This document shows, piece by piece, positions 31,647-47,000 of a stretch of 64,000 nucleotides of DNA. Each line of letters begins with the position of its first letter. Position 1 is the stretch's first letter. Below the pieces are notes generated by a model that saw nothing but the letters and a program-made list of their open reading frames with translations, did no database searches and was not told where the DNA came from. Position numbers and translations under genes: made by a program. Origin of the DNA: Lumbricus terrestris (Eukaryota > Annelida > Clitellata > Crassiclitellata > Lumbricidae). The stretch is taken from positions 31,580,594-31,644,593 of the forward strand of contig OX457042.1 in NCBI GenBank assembly GCA_949752735.1, in the 5' to 3' direction.

Positions 31647-34600
31647 CTGCAGAGGGAAGGGTTTTAACATTATTATTATCAATAGTAGTAGTAGCAGCAG
31701 CAGCAGCAGCAGCAGCAGTAGCAGCAGCAGCAGCAGTAGCAGTAGTAGTAGTAACTACTACAACTACTACTACCAGTAGTAAACACATTAATAACAATAA
31801 CACCGCCACTAACAACAGTAATTATAGCAAAAATAAGTTAATAATATAGACCCAATAGTAATAATAATAACTCGGGTGGTTATGTTAAGTGCCTTCGTGA
31901 GGTTATTGCAAGACGCTAGATAAATTAAATATAATTATACGCAATACGCATACAAAAGTAATAGAAGCAATAATGGAACGAGATAGAACATAATGAGATA
32001 GAATAAAGTGGAGTAGAAAAAATAAAATGGAATAAAAAAGGAATCGGATAAATTAAAATGAAATCAAATGGAATGGGATCAAGGTGAATGGATGAGGGAT
32101 GGAATAGAATGGGAGGAAATAGAATCGGATAGAATAGAATCGGATAGAATAGAATCGGATAGAATAGAATCGGATAGAATAGAATCGGATAGAATAGAAT
32201 CGGATAGAATAGCATCGGATAGAATAGCGTCGGATAGAATAGCGTCGGATAGAATCGCGTCGGATTGAATAGCGTCGGATAGAATAGCGTCGGATAGAAT
32301 AGCGTCGGATAGAATAGCGTCGGATAGAATAGCATCGGATAGAATAGCGTCGGATAGAATAGCGTCGGATAGAATAACGTCGGATAGAATAGCGTCGTAT
32401 AGAAAAGCGTCGCATAGAATAGCGTCGGATAGAATAGCGTCGGATAGAATAGCGTCGGATAGAATAGCGTCGGATGGTGTTGAATTGGCCGAAATAAATG
32501 AAACATAATGGAAAAAGATAGACTAGAATCGTGTGGAATTGATCGTAACACGCAATCGTAGAAAAACTCGAGTGGATCAGCATAGATCAGATTATATTAG
32601 ATAAGATAAGATATAAGATGATACCTTTATTGCAGATGTACTGCTGTCGTTTGGTCTCTTCCTGCTTATTGTCCAGATAATCGGTCAAATCATATCTCTC
32701 GCAGGCAACCAGTGCTTGACGGAGAATTTCCAGCTGAAATAATATTAGTTTTAACTTACAGAATCACTTTCCTCGTCAGATATTTGGTGCGAGTGGTTTT
32801 AAAACAGTGCTGTGTTCTCTAAATCGAGAAAGAACTCATTTAGAATGCAGTAGCGGCGACAGAGGGGCTACGGGCTAAGCCCCCCTAAAACATGATAAGC
32901 CGCCCTAAAAAACTGAAATATATGCATGAGATTTCGACCAAACGACTAAAAAAGGTCGTAAAAATCGTCAGAAATTTTGGTGAATAAAAATGGAAAATTT
33001 CCTCCGCGATTCGTACTCCTCAACTTCCGGACCAAGTCTCCGACCATGAGCTTCAGCCCCACCCCCAAAAACTGAAACCATGGCGCCGCCACTGTCTGCC
33101 GTCCATTCTGGATTTCCCTTTTGTGACGAACATATTACATGTTCTTTGTGTGACCAGATGTTACTCTCTATACGTTGGCTCAATAAATTGATGGTTATGG
33201 TTTGATGGTTTGATTGTAATAGCGCGCGGTATCGAGTATGTATGTATGTATGTATGTATGTATGTGCACTTGTTATAGCACCCCTTCAAGCTCTCTCTAC
33301 TCAGAGGCGCTCCCGAATGCAGAGCGGACACTGCATCGGAGTTTCACGCCGTAGCGCTGAGCAATTGTGAGTGAAGGACTTGCCCAAGGTCCTTACGCGG
33401 CGAGGTGGATTCGAACCTCGAACCTTCCGACTTCAAGGCAGCGACGCCACCACTACACCACCGCGCCCCAGACTGTGTATGAAAGCGATTAAATAATTTA
33501 TGTAGTTCATGACAGACAACGCTGACCTCAATGAAGATGACGTGTAGGAAGGATGCCTTCCGGTGGTACAACATTGGTACAACAGTGGTACAACAGTGGT
33601 AAAACGGTGGTAAAACGGTGGTACAACGGTCGTACCACAGTGTTACAGCTGTAGTTGAGTGCGATCGACAGCAACAGGCAGTACAACAGTGGTACAACAG
33701 TGGTACAACGGTGGTACAACAATGATACAACGGTAGTACAACCGTGGTACAACAATGAACAATGATACAACGGTGGTACAGCGGTGGTACAATGGTGGCA
33801 CAACGGTGGTACAACGGTAGTTGAGTGCGAGCGACACCAGCAGGCAGTCATAAGAACAACAACAACGGCTGTGTAAAAAGGTAGAAGTCGATGGCGCTAC
33901 TGAATTCTTCTTCTATACCAGCGATGCTAACCTTGTTGGACGCGCGTGGCATCTTCTTCATCCACGTCGTCAGCATCTCGTAGACCGCCTGCTGCGAGTC
34001 ACCGTTGCTGCTGGTGCTGGTGATGTTGTTACGGAGGATGGCCTGTAGACGAGCTCGACGGATGTTCAGGTACTGAGCCAGGTATCTCCAGTCTTCTCCG
34101 ATCTCCTTCGACAGATGCTGCAACGTCCCGACATCTATCGGACCTGAATTCAACCAACAGGCAATGAAAAACTTATATAGCGCCCTCTTGGAAGAGCTGC
34201 CTGCGTGGCCCAACGGATATCGAAGGGGGAGCTAATGGTTTCACGAGCTCGCTTGGTTGTCCGGCAACGCCGAGCTTTTTCAGGTGTGGAGTCCTACATC
34301 TGTAATTAGCTAAATTAGGAGCTGAGAACAATACAGCTGACCAATGATATTTTGCTTTATAAACTACTCGTTTTTCTCTTTAACCGTGGCCGGATTATAG
34401 GTACACCCTTAAGTGGGTTTCTTGAATGGGCTCTCTCTCTTTCTATCTCTCTTTCTCTCTATCTCTGTCTCTCTCTCTCCCAACCGACTTTTCTCAGATG
34501 TGATCTTCCCTTTTTCGAAGCTGTAAGTCAGCCTCCTAAGCGCCATTTGTAAAATAAAACTCTCACAAAAGCATCACAGCAGGAAAAGTACTTTACATTT

Positions 34601-36988
34601 GTTCACTTCCTCAAAGACACGCTGTGGTATTTAAGCCAACGTGCAAACACGAGCCAATAAAATGTACTACATATCACACTGCTGAATCAACAATGTAGGC
34701 CTACTATTTGTCATCGATGCACAATTTACAGAATACCAAGAACGGCTTTCCAAATCCGAATGGGTCTGAGACTACAATTTCCAACCGTTGGCTGATCTCT
34801 CCCCATCCCCAATTTTAGTTACCACTTCCGCTTCCACACTACAACTCCAAACAGGTAGTTTACCTCCGGATTTGATGACCACAGGTACTTTAGCGATGAC
34901 CGTCTTCGGTTGACCAGGTGGAGGCTGAAATAATGAAACGTTGAAACTGTGAGGACATAAATTATTATGAAAGATTAGCATTAAACCTAATCAACTCTAA
35001 TCTTAATGAACTGGAGATGGTAATCCGGACAATGAGCTATTGTTAATAAGAGACAGTGACAGTTTATTCTATTCTAGTCTAAGCTATTTAATCTGATATG
35101 TTCTATTCTGCTCTAATCTGTTTTAATCTGATCTATTTAATCTGATATAGTCTATGTTAATCTAATCTGTTTCAATCTGATATGTTCTATGTTAATCTAA
35201 TCTGCTTTAATCTGATATGTTCTAAGTAAATCTGAACTGTTTTAATCTGATATGTTCTATGTAAATCTAAACTGTTTTAATCTGATATGTTCTATGTTAA
35301 TCTTTATTCTCTAAAAGCCTGTTGTCTAATATTGACTTATCTTGTCTTCTGAATGATGCCACCACACAAATACTCTATTAACTCTAAATCTACACTCGTA
35401 TAGTCCTCAATTACCTTTGGAAGCGTAACCAGCAATTCGCAGAGCATAGTTTCCTCAACAACCGGTTCCTGCAGCTGTGAAGCCGCAGCGGCTGCGCCCG
35501 ATCCTCCCTTCTTGGCCATCAGCAGCTTGTTCGAACCACGCATCCCCATCTCCTGCGCCTTCAGCTTCGGCCTTCGCTGCGTTCGAGCGTATATCTGGAC
35601 GAACCCACGGTAGCAGTCGATGGCCTTCTGCGCGTAGCGGTCGAGGACACTGGCCTCGAAATCCCAGTAGGTTCTCATGTTCGAGTTGAAGTTCGTCCTC
35701 AGCTCCGCGCGACCGCCGGCCTCGCAAAGGTTGCCTCGAAAGCGAAGGACAAGCTCCTGTCCCTCGCGCAGGACAACTTCCGGATCGACGGCGCCAGGGC
35801 TGACGCTGTATCCATCCTCCGTCATTTTGCGCACGATGCGGTCGATCTTGACTGCACTGAGGCAATGGACAGTGACGGACGTTGGCTGCGATTTTCGCTG
35901 ACGCAGAACGACCTGGACGGTGCGTCGGAGAGTTGCTGTCTCAAGTTGCTTTGCTATGGCAACCGCGTCAGCAGCGTCAGCACCAGGCAACAGACGAAGG
36001 AACATGAACCTACGGTGTAAGGTATACAAGAGCGAATACAGAAATTTTCTAAGGAGGGGGGGCAAAAAAAATTTGTCTTGGGGCAGGGAAAATTTTTCGT
36101 CTTGGTCACCGAAAAATCTGTTGACCTCTTTTAGTCGTACGAACCTCGTAAACGGACCTCGTGGGCGTGGAGAGGGTCCTACGGAACTACTCATGGGAGG
36201 GGGACCACGTCAACTTTCCAAGCCAGAATAGCTGGTCAAAAATAAAGAAATTTCTAAATTGGGGGGGCATGGCCGGGTATGCCCCTGGATCCGCCCCTGA
36301 GGTAATGTAGCACATTGTCGTATGATGCTATATGAACGTGCTGGAGGGTTCTTCTAATTGTAAGCTCTTATAATCTCTTTCAAACATGTTAAAGATGGTT
36401 GACTGAACGTTGTGGCAAAAATTGATAGTTATACTAATTTAGTGAGAGAAACAATGTTTTAGTATTTACAATTAGACCGTTCACATCTAACAGAAGGGTG
36501 TGGAAAAGAATCTAGGTTACACCTTGTCATCCCCAACCCGGACTGCTATCCGACAGCGTCGTTCATTCTCTGTCGCTGGTCTTACAACCTGGAATGCGCT
36601 TAGTGCCCATGGATCATTCCACTCTGTTCCTTAGGAACCTCAATACTGTATGTGGTTGGGCTGGGAGCGCTTCTGAGTAGCCTACTTTGAGAGGCGCTAT
36701 ACAATATTTTTGCAATAAATAAATACATATACGCACTGTTGGCCTGATATCACGAAGTGCATTTCAACTTCATTGAATGAGATTCACTATAATGTATTAA
36801 GTTGGGACCTGCCATAAATTGCTAAATTGTTTGCAATATTATCGTAACTATTAAAAGCTTCGGGAGCTCTTGTCAATAGAAATAATCTGTTTTAATTCTA
36901 TTAAAAAACAATAACAACAAAGAAAACGGCAGCAGCAACACCAGCAACAAATAATGATGATATTAATAATAGCAATAATAACAATAAC

Positions 36989-37021
<33 letters not shown>

Positions 37022-37743
37022 AATAATAATGATAATAATCATATCAGCAATAACAATAAATCAATCTACCTGGTGATGATTGGCTTTTCAAGGTCACAGG
37101 TAACTAGATCTTTGTTGCGCGACTCCGTAAGGTTAATGCCATTCATCTCTGACCAAGCATCGTCAGAACCAAATCCATCTTTTACCATCAATCGAACATT
37201 GTCGTCGAGATCATCTGCAAGAAATGGTCAAGGAAAACAAAAATAAAATGGTAAGTATGCATCAATGCTGCATATGATTTATATGCTATTTCACTGAGGC
37301 ATCTGTAGATATGTATAATTATATAGACAACATATATTTCATATATATAGACAGACTGCATACATATTATATATAGACTACATATATGTATATAATGTAT
37401 GTAGTTTATATATTATTATATAATTATATGAAATGCGCATAATTATAATTGCTTAAAATTGCTTACATATGACCTGCATGTCTTTATACGTTCCCGTCTT
37501 CCCTGTGTCTTCCTACTTCTTCTCCACTTCCTCTCCTCCTCCTCCTCCTCCTCCTCTTTTATTTCCTTCTTTCTCGTTTGCTCTCTCTGTCTCTCTCTCT
37601 CTCTCTCTGTCTCTCTCTGTCTCTCTCTCTCTGTCTCTCTCTGTCTCTCTCTCTCTCTGTCTCTGTCTCTCTCTCTGTCTCTCTCTCTGTCTCTCTCTCT
37701 GTCTCTCTCTCTGTCTCTCTCTCTCTGTCTCTCTCTGTCTGTC

Positions 37744-37803
<60 letters not shown>

Positions 37804-37947
37804 TCTCCATCTCTCTCTGTCTCTCTCTCTCTGTCTCTCTCTGTCTCTCTCTCTCTCTGTCTCTGTCTCTCTCTCTGTCTCTCTCTCTGTCTCTCTCTCT
37901 GTCTCTCTCTCTCTGTCTCTCTCTCTGTCTCTCTCTCTCTCTCTGTC

Positions 37948-37982
<35 letters not shown>

Positions 37983-38001
37983 GTCTCTCTCTCTCTCCAT
38001 C

Positions 38002-38089
<88 letters not shown>

Positions 38090-41000
38090 TCCTCTTCTTC
38101 CTGCTCTTCGTCCTAGTATCTACGTGTATACTTTCGCACACCAATATTATTTCACGTCTATATAGAATCTATGTATAAGCCTAATTGTAATAAAACAATG
38201 GAAAGTCTTTGCCTGCAGCCTACCTTCGACTGGGGTGATCATGAAAGCCGATCTGGCCGTCTTCGGTCTTCCTCTGGCCGTCGTCGTCGGCGCTGGCTCA
38301 CTGCGTCCTCCCCCTCCTCTCTCGTTCGGTCGCTCCGTGCCGGAGACGGGGCGACGCTGCTTCGCGGGGTTGGGAGGCAGAGGGACGTTGACGGTCAACG
38401 CCTTCGGCATCTCGTTGGCGACGGCCGATGAGAGGCGGACGATGGAGCTGGAGGCCAGGAGGCGACTGCGGCTGGAGCTGCTGCCGGTGCTGGTGCCGGT
38501 GTTGGTGCCGGGCGGTGGTTTGTTGCGTACGTCCTGCACGGTCATCAGGTCAACTGGTTGGACCTGTCGGGAGGGAGGAAATGACATAACGACTGACCAC
38601 TGATGGATGGATGAATGGTTGGGTGGATGGATGGATGGATGGTAGATGGAAGTATGGATACTGGATGGGGGATTGGAACGATGAATGGATGCTGGATTGA
38701 TGGTGGATAGTTGGATGGATGGAGGATAGGGGATGGATGGATGGATGTGGATAGTTGGGTGGATGGATGGATGGGTCTGTGGATGGATGGATAGATGGAT
38801 GGATGTGGATAGTTGGGTGGATGGATGGGTCTGTGGATGGATGGATAGATGGATGGTTGGTGGACAGTTGGATGGATGAATGGATGGGTCTGTGGATGGA
38901 TGGATAGATGGATGGTTGGTGGACAGTTGGATGGATGAATGGATGGGTCTGTGGATGGATGGATAGATGGATGGTTGGTGGACAGTTGGATGGATGAATG
39001 GATGGGTCTGTGGATGGATGGATAGATGGATGGTTGGTGGACAGTTGGATGGATGGATGGATGGGTCTGTGGATGGATGGATAGATGGATGGTTGGTGGA
39101 CAGTTGGATGGATGAATGGATGGGTCTGTGGATGGATGGATAGATGGATGGTTGGTGGACAGTTGGATGGATGAATGGATGGGTCTGTGGATGGATGGAT
39201 AGATGGATGGTTGGTGGACAGTTGGATGGATGAATGGATGGGTCTGTGGATGGATGGACAGATGGATGGTTGGTGGACAGTTGGATGGATGAATGGATGG
39301 GTCTGTGGATGGATGGATAGATGGATGGTTGGTGGACAGTTGGATGGATGAATGGATGGGTCTGTGGATGGATGGATAGATGGATGGTTGGTGGACAGTT
39401 GGATGGATGAATGGATGGGTCTGTGGATGGATGGGTTGTGGATTGATGGATGCATGCATGGGAGGACAAATGGGTTGATGTTTAGAAGGATCTGTATGAG
39501 ACGATGGACGATGGGCTGACGGACGCGTGGGTGGATAGATGGGTGGATGAATTAAATCAATGAATCGATCACTCGGTCTACTTTATTAATGAATTCATCT
39601 CTAAATAAATTCACGAATGAATGAATGAATGATTGAACGAATGAATGAATGAATCAAGGATCACATGAATTAATGAATTGATCGGTCAATCAATCAATTA
39701 ATCAATCAATTGACCAATGATGGTGCACGACAAACGACCTCCAGTGTGATGTTCCCCGTTCTTCTGACGGCTGTTGGTTTAAAATTGAAGGAGATTCTGT
39801 GGTCGACGGATGAAACGATTCTTAGATTCTGCTTAGAAACGACGAACGTCTCCTTTCGAAGTCGAGTCACGACGGCCAGACGCACGCCCAGACGACTCAG
39901 CCGAACGTCAGCGAATTTGAATTCCTATAACAACATACAATCAAGTAGTAGTAAGCAGTAAGCTGGGCCAATGACCTGCAGGTTTCTGCGAACACGCGGC
40001 TTTTCCTGGTAAAAGTTTTAAGGATCTTCGAATTTTTAAGACGCCGCATGCAAACTGTCAGTAACTAGAATTTCAATGCACTGCATTTACGCGAAAATGA
40101 CCATCGATTCGCCTCACGGAGTAATCTTCCTCTCACTCACCATAATTATGGACCCTTTCCAGAATGACCTGATTCTGGCGACCGAAAATGGTAGTACAAC
40201 ATACGTCTTCGTCATAGGTTAGACAGTGGCGGCGCCAGGATTTCAGTTGGGGGTGGGGGGCTGAAGCCTCCTGGAGGAAATTTTCCATTTTCATCCGCCA
40301 AAATTTCTGACGACCTTTTTTAGTCATCCGGTCGAAAATCGTGAAAATATTTCAGTTTTGCATGTAAAAAACCCAGATGGCCTTTTATGGGAGGGCTTAG
40401 CCTTTTATGGGTGGCTTAAACCCCCTAGCCCCTAGAGCCGCCACTGAGGTTAGATATACATGTATACTGTTGAATACCATTTCTGGGAAGTAGCTTAATG
40501 CCTATCAAATAAATTCTCTTGCCATAACTATTGTGGGGCGCGGTGGTGTAGTGGTGGCGTCGTTGCCTTGAAGCCGGAAGGTTCAGGGTTCGAATCCACC
40601 TCAAGTCGCCGCGTAGGGACCTTGGGCAAGTCCTTCACCTGCAATTGCTTAGTGCTTCGGCGTGAAACTCCGCTGCAGTGTCCGCTCTGCAGTCGGGAGA
40701 GCCTCTGAGTAGAGAGAGCTTGAAGGGGCGCTGTAACAAGTGCACATACAAACAAACAAACTATTATTCGCCAACATTTAATGATGAATTATTTCGTAAT
40801 ACCTTGATTTTGTCGATGAAAGTATCTTTAGCGATCGTTTCCGTCCAGTCGTTCTTGTTGTCGCCGTCATCGTCCAGGTATAAGACCTTTACGACCGTTT
40901 CCCTACTTGGAACATTACGTCCAGTGATGAAGGGAGTGGCCACAGATAACGGAATGTCAAACTGTCAGAAGAAGAGGTACAACAACATCATCATGTTTGT

Positions 41001-44000
41001 GGGGCGCCGGTGGTGTAGTGGGTATGTTCGTCGCCTTGCAGCCGAAGGTTTGCAGGTTCGAATCCACCTCAAGCCGCCGCGTGGGGACCTTGGGCAAGTC
41101 CTTCACTCGCAATTGCTCAGCGTTTCGGCGTGAAACTCTGATGCAGTGTCCGCGCAGTTGCCGGGAGCGCCGCTGAGTAGCGAGCTTGAATGGGCGCTAT
41201 AACAAGTGCACATACAAAACAAGAGCAGAACAGATGATTAGCCTATTGGCATCAATGAGGTTAAGCATACATGTATAGCTAATGAAACGGATACATGATT
41301 AAAACAATTACATGGGACACCGGACAGTTTTGAAGGGGGCCGGCGGGGCCGGCGGTGGACACATAATTCTAATGAGGTCAATTCAATAGTTCTGTGTTAT
41401 GAGGTTTATGTGGTATATCGTCAACGATTGCTATCGTATACAGCACCATGATGTCCCATCGGCTTGACCCCCAGGGTACTGACCTGGCACCGGAAAGGAC
41501 AAGTCAGCCTGGCTATTGCGGACTTGATCTTCATATTGCGACGTAGATTTTAGCAGGTCGCCTTGGCGCGGCTTTTGTGAGACGCTGATAAATAATATTG
41601 AGAGGATTGACATTATCATAATTCATTACATTACCTGACTGCACCGTCCTTGCAGCTTTATACCGATATTTCATTTCGGGACGTAAAAATCTGAACATTC
41701 GCCATATATACTGTAAAAAATGAATGCCGAATAGACACCATAATGCCCCACGCATGCTCTCCCTTTAGAGGTGGCATTCGGGTGCTTTACAGCTGCCTAG
41801 ACAGTGGCGGCGCTTGGGATTGTAGGGGGGGCAAGTTCCCCCATAAAAGGCTATCCGGGTCGATCGGATGACTAAAAAAAAGGTCGTCACAAATTTTGGC
41901 GGATGACTAAAACAAGTCGTCAGAAATTTTGGCGGATGAAAATGGAAAATTTTCTCCGGGAAGCTTCAGCCCCAAAACTGAGATCCTGGCGCCGCCACTG
42001 TTGTGCCTAGATGCATACAGATTTTTATGAGTGTTTACGCATGTCAGCCCTGAAGAAAAACGCTATTTGAAATAAATACAAAAGCGCTATATAACCTCAC
42101 GGACTGCTGCGTCTGACTAATCGAAAAAGGCGCTACACAACTTCTGGACGGTTCTACACGTAAATCAAACACGAAGTGGCGTCATACAAATAGACCAGAT
42201 GGATAGTTGCAGTGCGTGTATTGATGCGGCCTGAGACTGTTCACCTTAAGGTCCCTGGTCTTGGATGATCGGATGCAGATGATGTTGCTGACCAGTTCCT
42301 CTCCGTCCTCTAGATCCAGTTCCGCCTCGAGTTGATCGATCCTTTCCACCTGGACCTCATCCTCCGACAGTTGACCTGGAGCGGCGCGGATCACGCATCC
42401 CACCGATATCTCCGCATCTCCAGGAACCACCGAATAGCTGAATCATTATTCATCGAATCCGACTTTTTAATTCATTTTTGTATTAAATACTTCATTCTTC
42501 TTTAAATACAAGATTACTTTATACTATTATTTAAAAAATTTCTTCTTAAACAATCAATTCTTACCTCCTTTATATTTTATTAATATATTTCATAGATCAC
42601 TTGATTATTTGCTCTATTTCCTTTGTTTATTACTGCGATTTTATAGGTGATTTAATTAAATTCGGTAATCTATTCAATAAGTACCAAGTTTCAAGTTTAC
42701 AGCACATAAAAATACATAATTGTGCTCATGACCGTACACAGCCATTTAGACTGTTACCGGAGTCAGTATGGAAAGGGAAAGCTGGAGTGAGCTTATAGTG
42801 TCCTTTTTTACATATGCCTAGTTGGTCTATTCAAAAGAACGCATGTGAATTATTTGACTGAGTTTCAGACTCAGTTTTGAACCATTCCGCTTTGTGTGGA
42901 ATGTCTCAGACGCAAAGACATTGAAATATTATAAAGATTTAATCTTCTGAATATAATTGTCCTCGTTATTATATCGATTTTAGAGTGTCTTCGATTGATT
43001 GATGACTTCTGCATTGACGCTACATAAGTTACTGATTAGTAATAATAGCATTAATTTCTAGTCACAGTGTCCGAGATATTCAACTGAAACTGAAACATAA
43101 TATGTTGTATCCGAAGATAAATCCACGAAACGCCAAACAAATTCTGCCGTCGTGATGAGAATAGAATACAGTATTTTAGTTTGGCTTTCCTTTTAGTATT
43201 TCCGTGTGTTTTAATCTTATTTTCGTTTTCATTTAATTTAATTAGACTGTTATCATTACTTATCTCCGTCTGTCGTTACTCACATGTACAGAGGCCATGT
43301 CCTGATGTCGTGTCCTCCACTACCATCCCCGCCGTTTTCCAGTTCCGCTTTTCTTCTGGCCTCTTCCCTCCTCCGCTCTTCCTCCTCTTCCTCTTTCCGT
43401 CTCTTCGCCTCCTCCTCTCGTTTCTTTTCCTCCACTTCCGCTGCCTTCCTCTTCCTCTCCGCCGCCCATCTCGCCTCCTCTGCCGCCTGCGCCGTCCGCT
43501 TGGCCTTCGACCGGGCTCTGGTGGCGTCGTCGGCGGCCTTCCTGGCCATCTCCTCCAAGGCCAAGACCTGCTGCTTGCTTTCGGCGATGAGGACGACTAC
43601 CTTGGCCAGACCGGCTTTGTACTCAGCAGATTTAGCTTCAGCCTCTTTCTCAGCGGCTTGCAACTCAACTTCCTCTGAAACACACACAAACATGCACGTA
43701 GATCAGTGATTTAATCTCAATTAGTTATTCTTTCATTATTCATTAGATTAATTTGCATAGCGCCTCTTCAAGGGGACTACTCAGAGGCGCTCCAAACCTA
43801 AGAGCGGCCAAATAAAACTGTCTTAAGATGAGAGAGGAACTCCTGAGAAGGAGATAAATTGTAATAAAATTACAGGGTGGGCCAAAAAGTGACCCCCTAC
43901 GGATTTTTACCAATATCATGGCCACAAATAAGAATTGCAAAATGAAGTTTTGCGGTCTTAAAAACAATCCATATTTACACATGATGGCTAGATTTCATCA

Positions 44001-47000
44001 AAATATTTCAAACAGAACAAAAGTTATATCACATTTATTGAGACTACTCAATTTTTATTAGGTCTCGTCTCATATAAATGTCATCAAATAGTCTTGATAT
44101 TGCCATATGAAATTCTTATTTCTGGCCAAGATATTGGTAAAAGCCCTATGGTGGGTCTTTTTTGGCCCACCCTGTATATACCGTACACGGCGCTACATCA
44201 GTGCTCCTTTGCCGACCATTTCTTTACCTCACATTACAGAATGTGCCGTATCCTATTTAACTTATAACATTATTAGTTAGTCCAGATTTCTTCCGGGTTT
44301 GACGATTTCGTAATCGTAGATTTACCCATATAATTATGGCAAAGGCTACTGTTATTTTCGGCATTGTACCTGCTATATGAGCACACGACTGCTAGTCGCC
44401 GTGCGTTGGATACTGACAAGTAGGCTACATGCAGTTAGACTATACTACGTCAACCGTGTTTAGTGGTTGGTATACGTTGAATGCAATGCAAATCTAAATC
44501 TAAATGTAACTGCACAAATACATGTATCTATATAGCGACCGTAGTATGGCCTCGATCCTGTTAATATTTCAATGAATTAATCATTTACCCTGCAGTCACT
44601 ACCGCTGCCCGTTTGAGTGGGTGCCACATCGTTTTGTCTGCCCATGAAAAGCCACTGCAGCAAGGATGCCGAAATGAACTGCTAAGCGCCATCCCAAGGT
44701 CGGTATATAAATATCTTAAAAGTAATAAAATTCAATAATATAAATTATCTTGTTGGAACGTTGTAAAGAAGAGCTCTGTTCCTGTCTCAGAAATATAAAT
44801 TATCTTATTGGAACGTGGATAAAGAAGTGCTCTGTTCCTGCCTCAATAATATAAATTATCTTATTGGAACTGTCTCTCAGCCTCTTTACGTTTCAACTAT
44901 TTGAAAACGCACCAGAAGCGCTCCTGCACAGAGCCCTGCGCCGGCCGCGCTGCGCCGCCGCCGCCGACACTTTGTGGGCGCCGCCGCCGATTTTTTGGAG
45001 TCGGCGCGCCGACGCCGCCGCCGCCGAACATTTGTCGGCTCGCCGCCGATGCCACTTTGATTCGGTTATTTCTTTTCGTTGCATTTTTAATCTCTTGCAT
45101 GATTTCGCGAAATAACTTGCTGCGTTAGTGAAAATATGAAAATAGAATCTCTTATCTACTTCGATTTTTCCTCGCAACACTGTTTTTGCATTAATGCTAT
45201 GAAACCTATGATGCTACCTATTTGTTTGAACTTTTCGAACAGTGCGCTCAACATTTTAAAATTTAAACTTTTGTGGATTTTGTGATTCGATTTGAATTAT
45301 GGCATCAACAAAAGTAAAAGGAACTCCAGGTAGGCCTAAGTGAATGCTATGCCGTGTTGCGTTCCTGCCTGATAGGCCGCTCTAATGGAACAGAACCGTC
45401 TGCCACGTTACTATTACGTTGCAAAGAGGTGGCACTCTGCAATTTTATGTAGGCGATTGGTCGCGTCTGCAGGCTTGTGATTCTCCATTCCAAAATGTAC
45501 ATGGCAGCTGCAACCGCAGGCTTTTCAGCCAATCACAAATCACGATACATATTTAACTGTCAGCGCTGAACAACCAATGACAAAAGTCGTTACTAATCAT
45601 AAAAATAAAGAGTCCTTTTAAACAATCTTCACTGTTTTTATGCTAGGTATTTTCAGCTTCTCTCAACAATTCCTTCCTCACAATTTTACGCAGCCTAGTC
45701 TAAAACTCTAGCGATATGAAGCTGAATTATAAATCAGAAAGTCAGAAAATAATTTCGAAGTCGAGTGTCATGCTAGTAGGCGTACAGGCATAAACAATGT
45801 TAATCATTCTCAAGCATCTATTGCTTTAGCGCTATCATTATTATTCGTCTGGCGCACCGCACATATTTCTTGTCAGTCGGACTTAAATATTTTACTTTTC
45901 GCATGAATCTTTTTCATCTATCCAGCTTTCATTTAAGCAATACTTTTCATCGAAAATTTGTTTGACCAATCCGACTCCTATTTACAACGATAATTATTTT
46001 CGTCATTCGTCAATCAAACTCCTAGACCATGCGACCAATTATAAAATTCATGCAATGTCGAATAATTATTAAGAACGCTCGTGTGATTGATTGCTAGGTT
46101 AGTTCATTTGCATTTTACCATCGTCTTTTATAATTGCAAAACTTTGTTTTTATATAAGCATATTAATTTTATGATTTCTATAATCTGGCTGTGTGGAAGT
46201 GTGGCAGATAAAAATTACTTCTCTCATAAATAGAAGATGGATTGATTCACTTGAGAAGTTTGCTCATCATGAAACTCACTGAAAGAATCTAGGCTAATAG
46301 CCTACGCCAGACCCAGGCCCAACATGAACCAAGATCATGCTAAATGACATTTTTAAATAAGCGACAGGGTTGTTTATAGCCTACTGACATGACTTCCACT
46401 TGAAAATGAATTTCTGTCTCAAAATCCAATTTTTATATCTCTATAGCAATATTTTTGATGGAGAAATTGTTGAAAGTGGTAAAATCAATCGTAAATGTTT
46501 TGAAATAACGCTTTATTTGCGACTAGTTACGACGATTATCATTGGATGTTGGCTATGGCTGCTTAAAACATGTATTCTGACTTGCGATTGGCTGAAAAAT
46601 CTACGGTTGCAGCTGCCATGTACATTTTGGAAATAAGCTGCCGGCCAGTTACTACCTAATACCAATTTTTCTCACCAGTATCAAACTCCAACGCTGCACG
46701 TGACCTATGTGAAATTGTTGAATATTTAAGCTTTCGAACATTAATAGGCCTAACTATATGCACAATGAATGGAGCAATGTTAGGCAACTGGCCAATAGAT
46801 CCTATTTTGTCAACAATTTGAGCAACGTCTCACAAATGAGATCAGATAAGGAAAATTAAAAACATCGGCATAAAACAAGTTAACCTACTGTGACTTGGGT
46901 TGCTTAGATCGAAAGAATTGTGCATAGCAATTGGGTTTAAAGAAGATGCTAAGAGTTTCGCGTGGAAGTCGTTCGGATTATTGGCCGATAAATCAGGAAA

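Noticed and set aside
32968..33183. Small minus-strand protein at 33 kb
   Set aside because: It lies mostly within a decayed MITE in an intron of the death-domain gene and shows no domain.
37443..38178. Leu/Ser and Arg/Glu repeat proteins
   Set aside because: By-products of a (CT)n array in an intron.
38147..39469. 440-residue Pro/Ser/Ile/His protein on the minus strand
   Set aside because: It reads a GGAT-derived intronic array into true exon 6 of the death-domain gene. A splice acceptor at 38563 and phase agreement show that only the distal part codes.
44864..45180. Pro/Arg- and Ala-rich frames near 45 kb and 47.6 kb
   Set aside because: They are the GC-rich subterminal repeats of the hAT element read in several frames.
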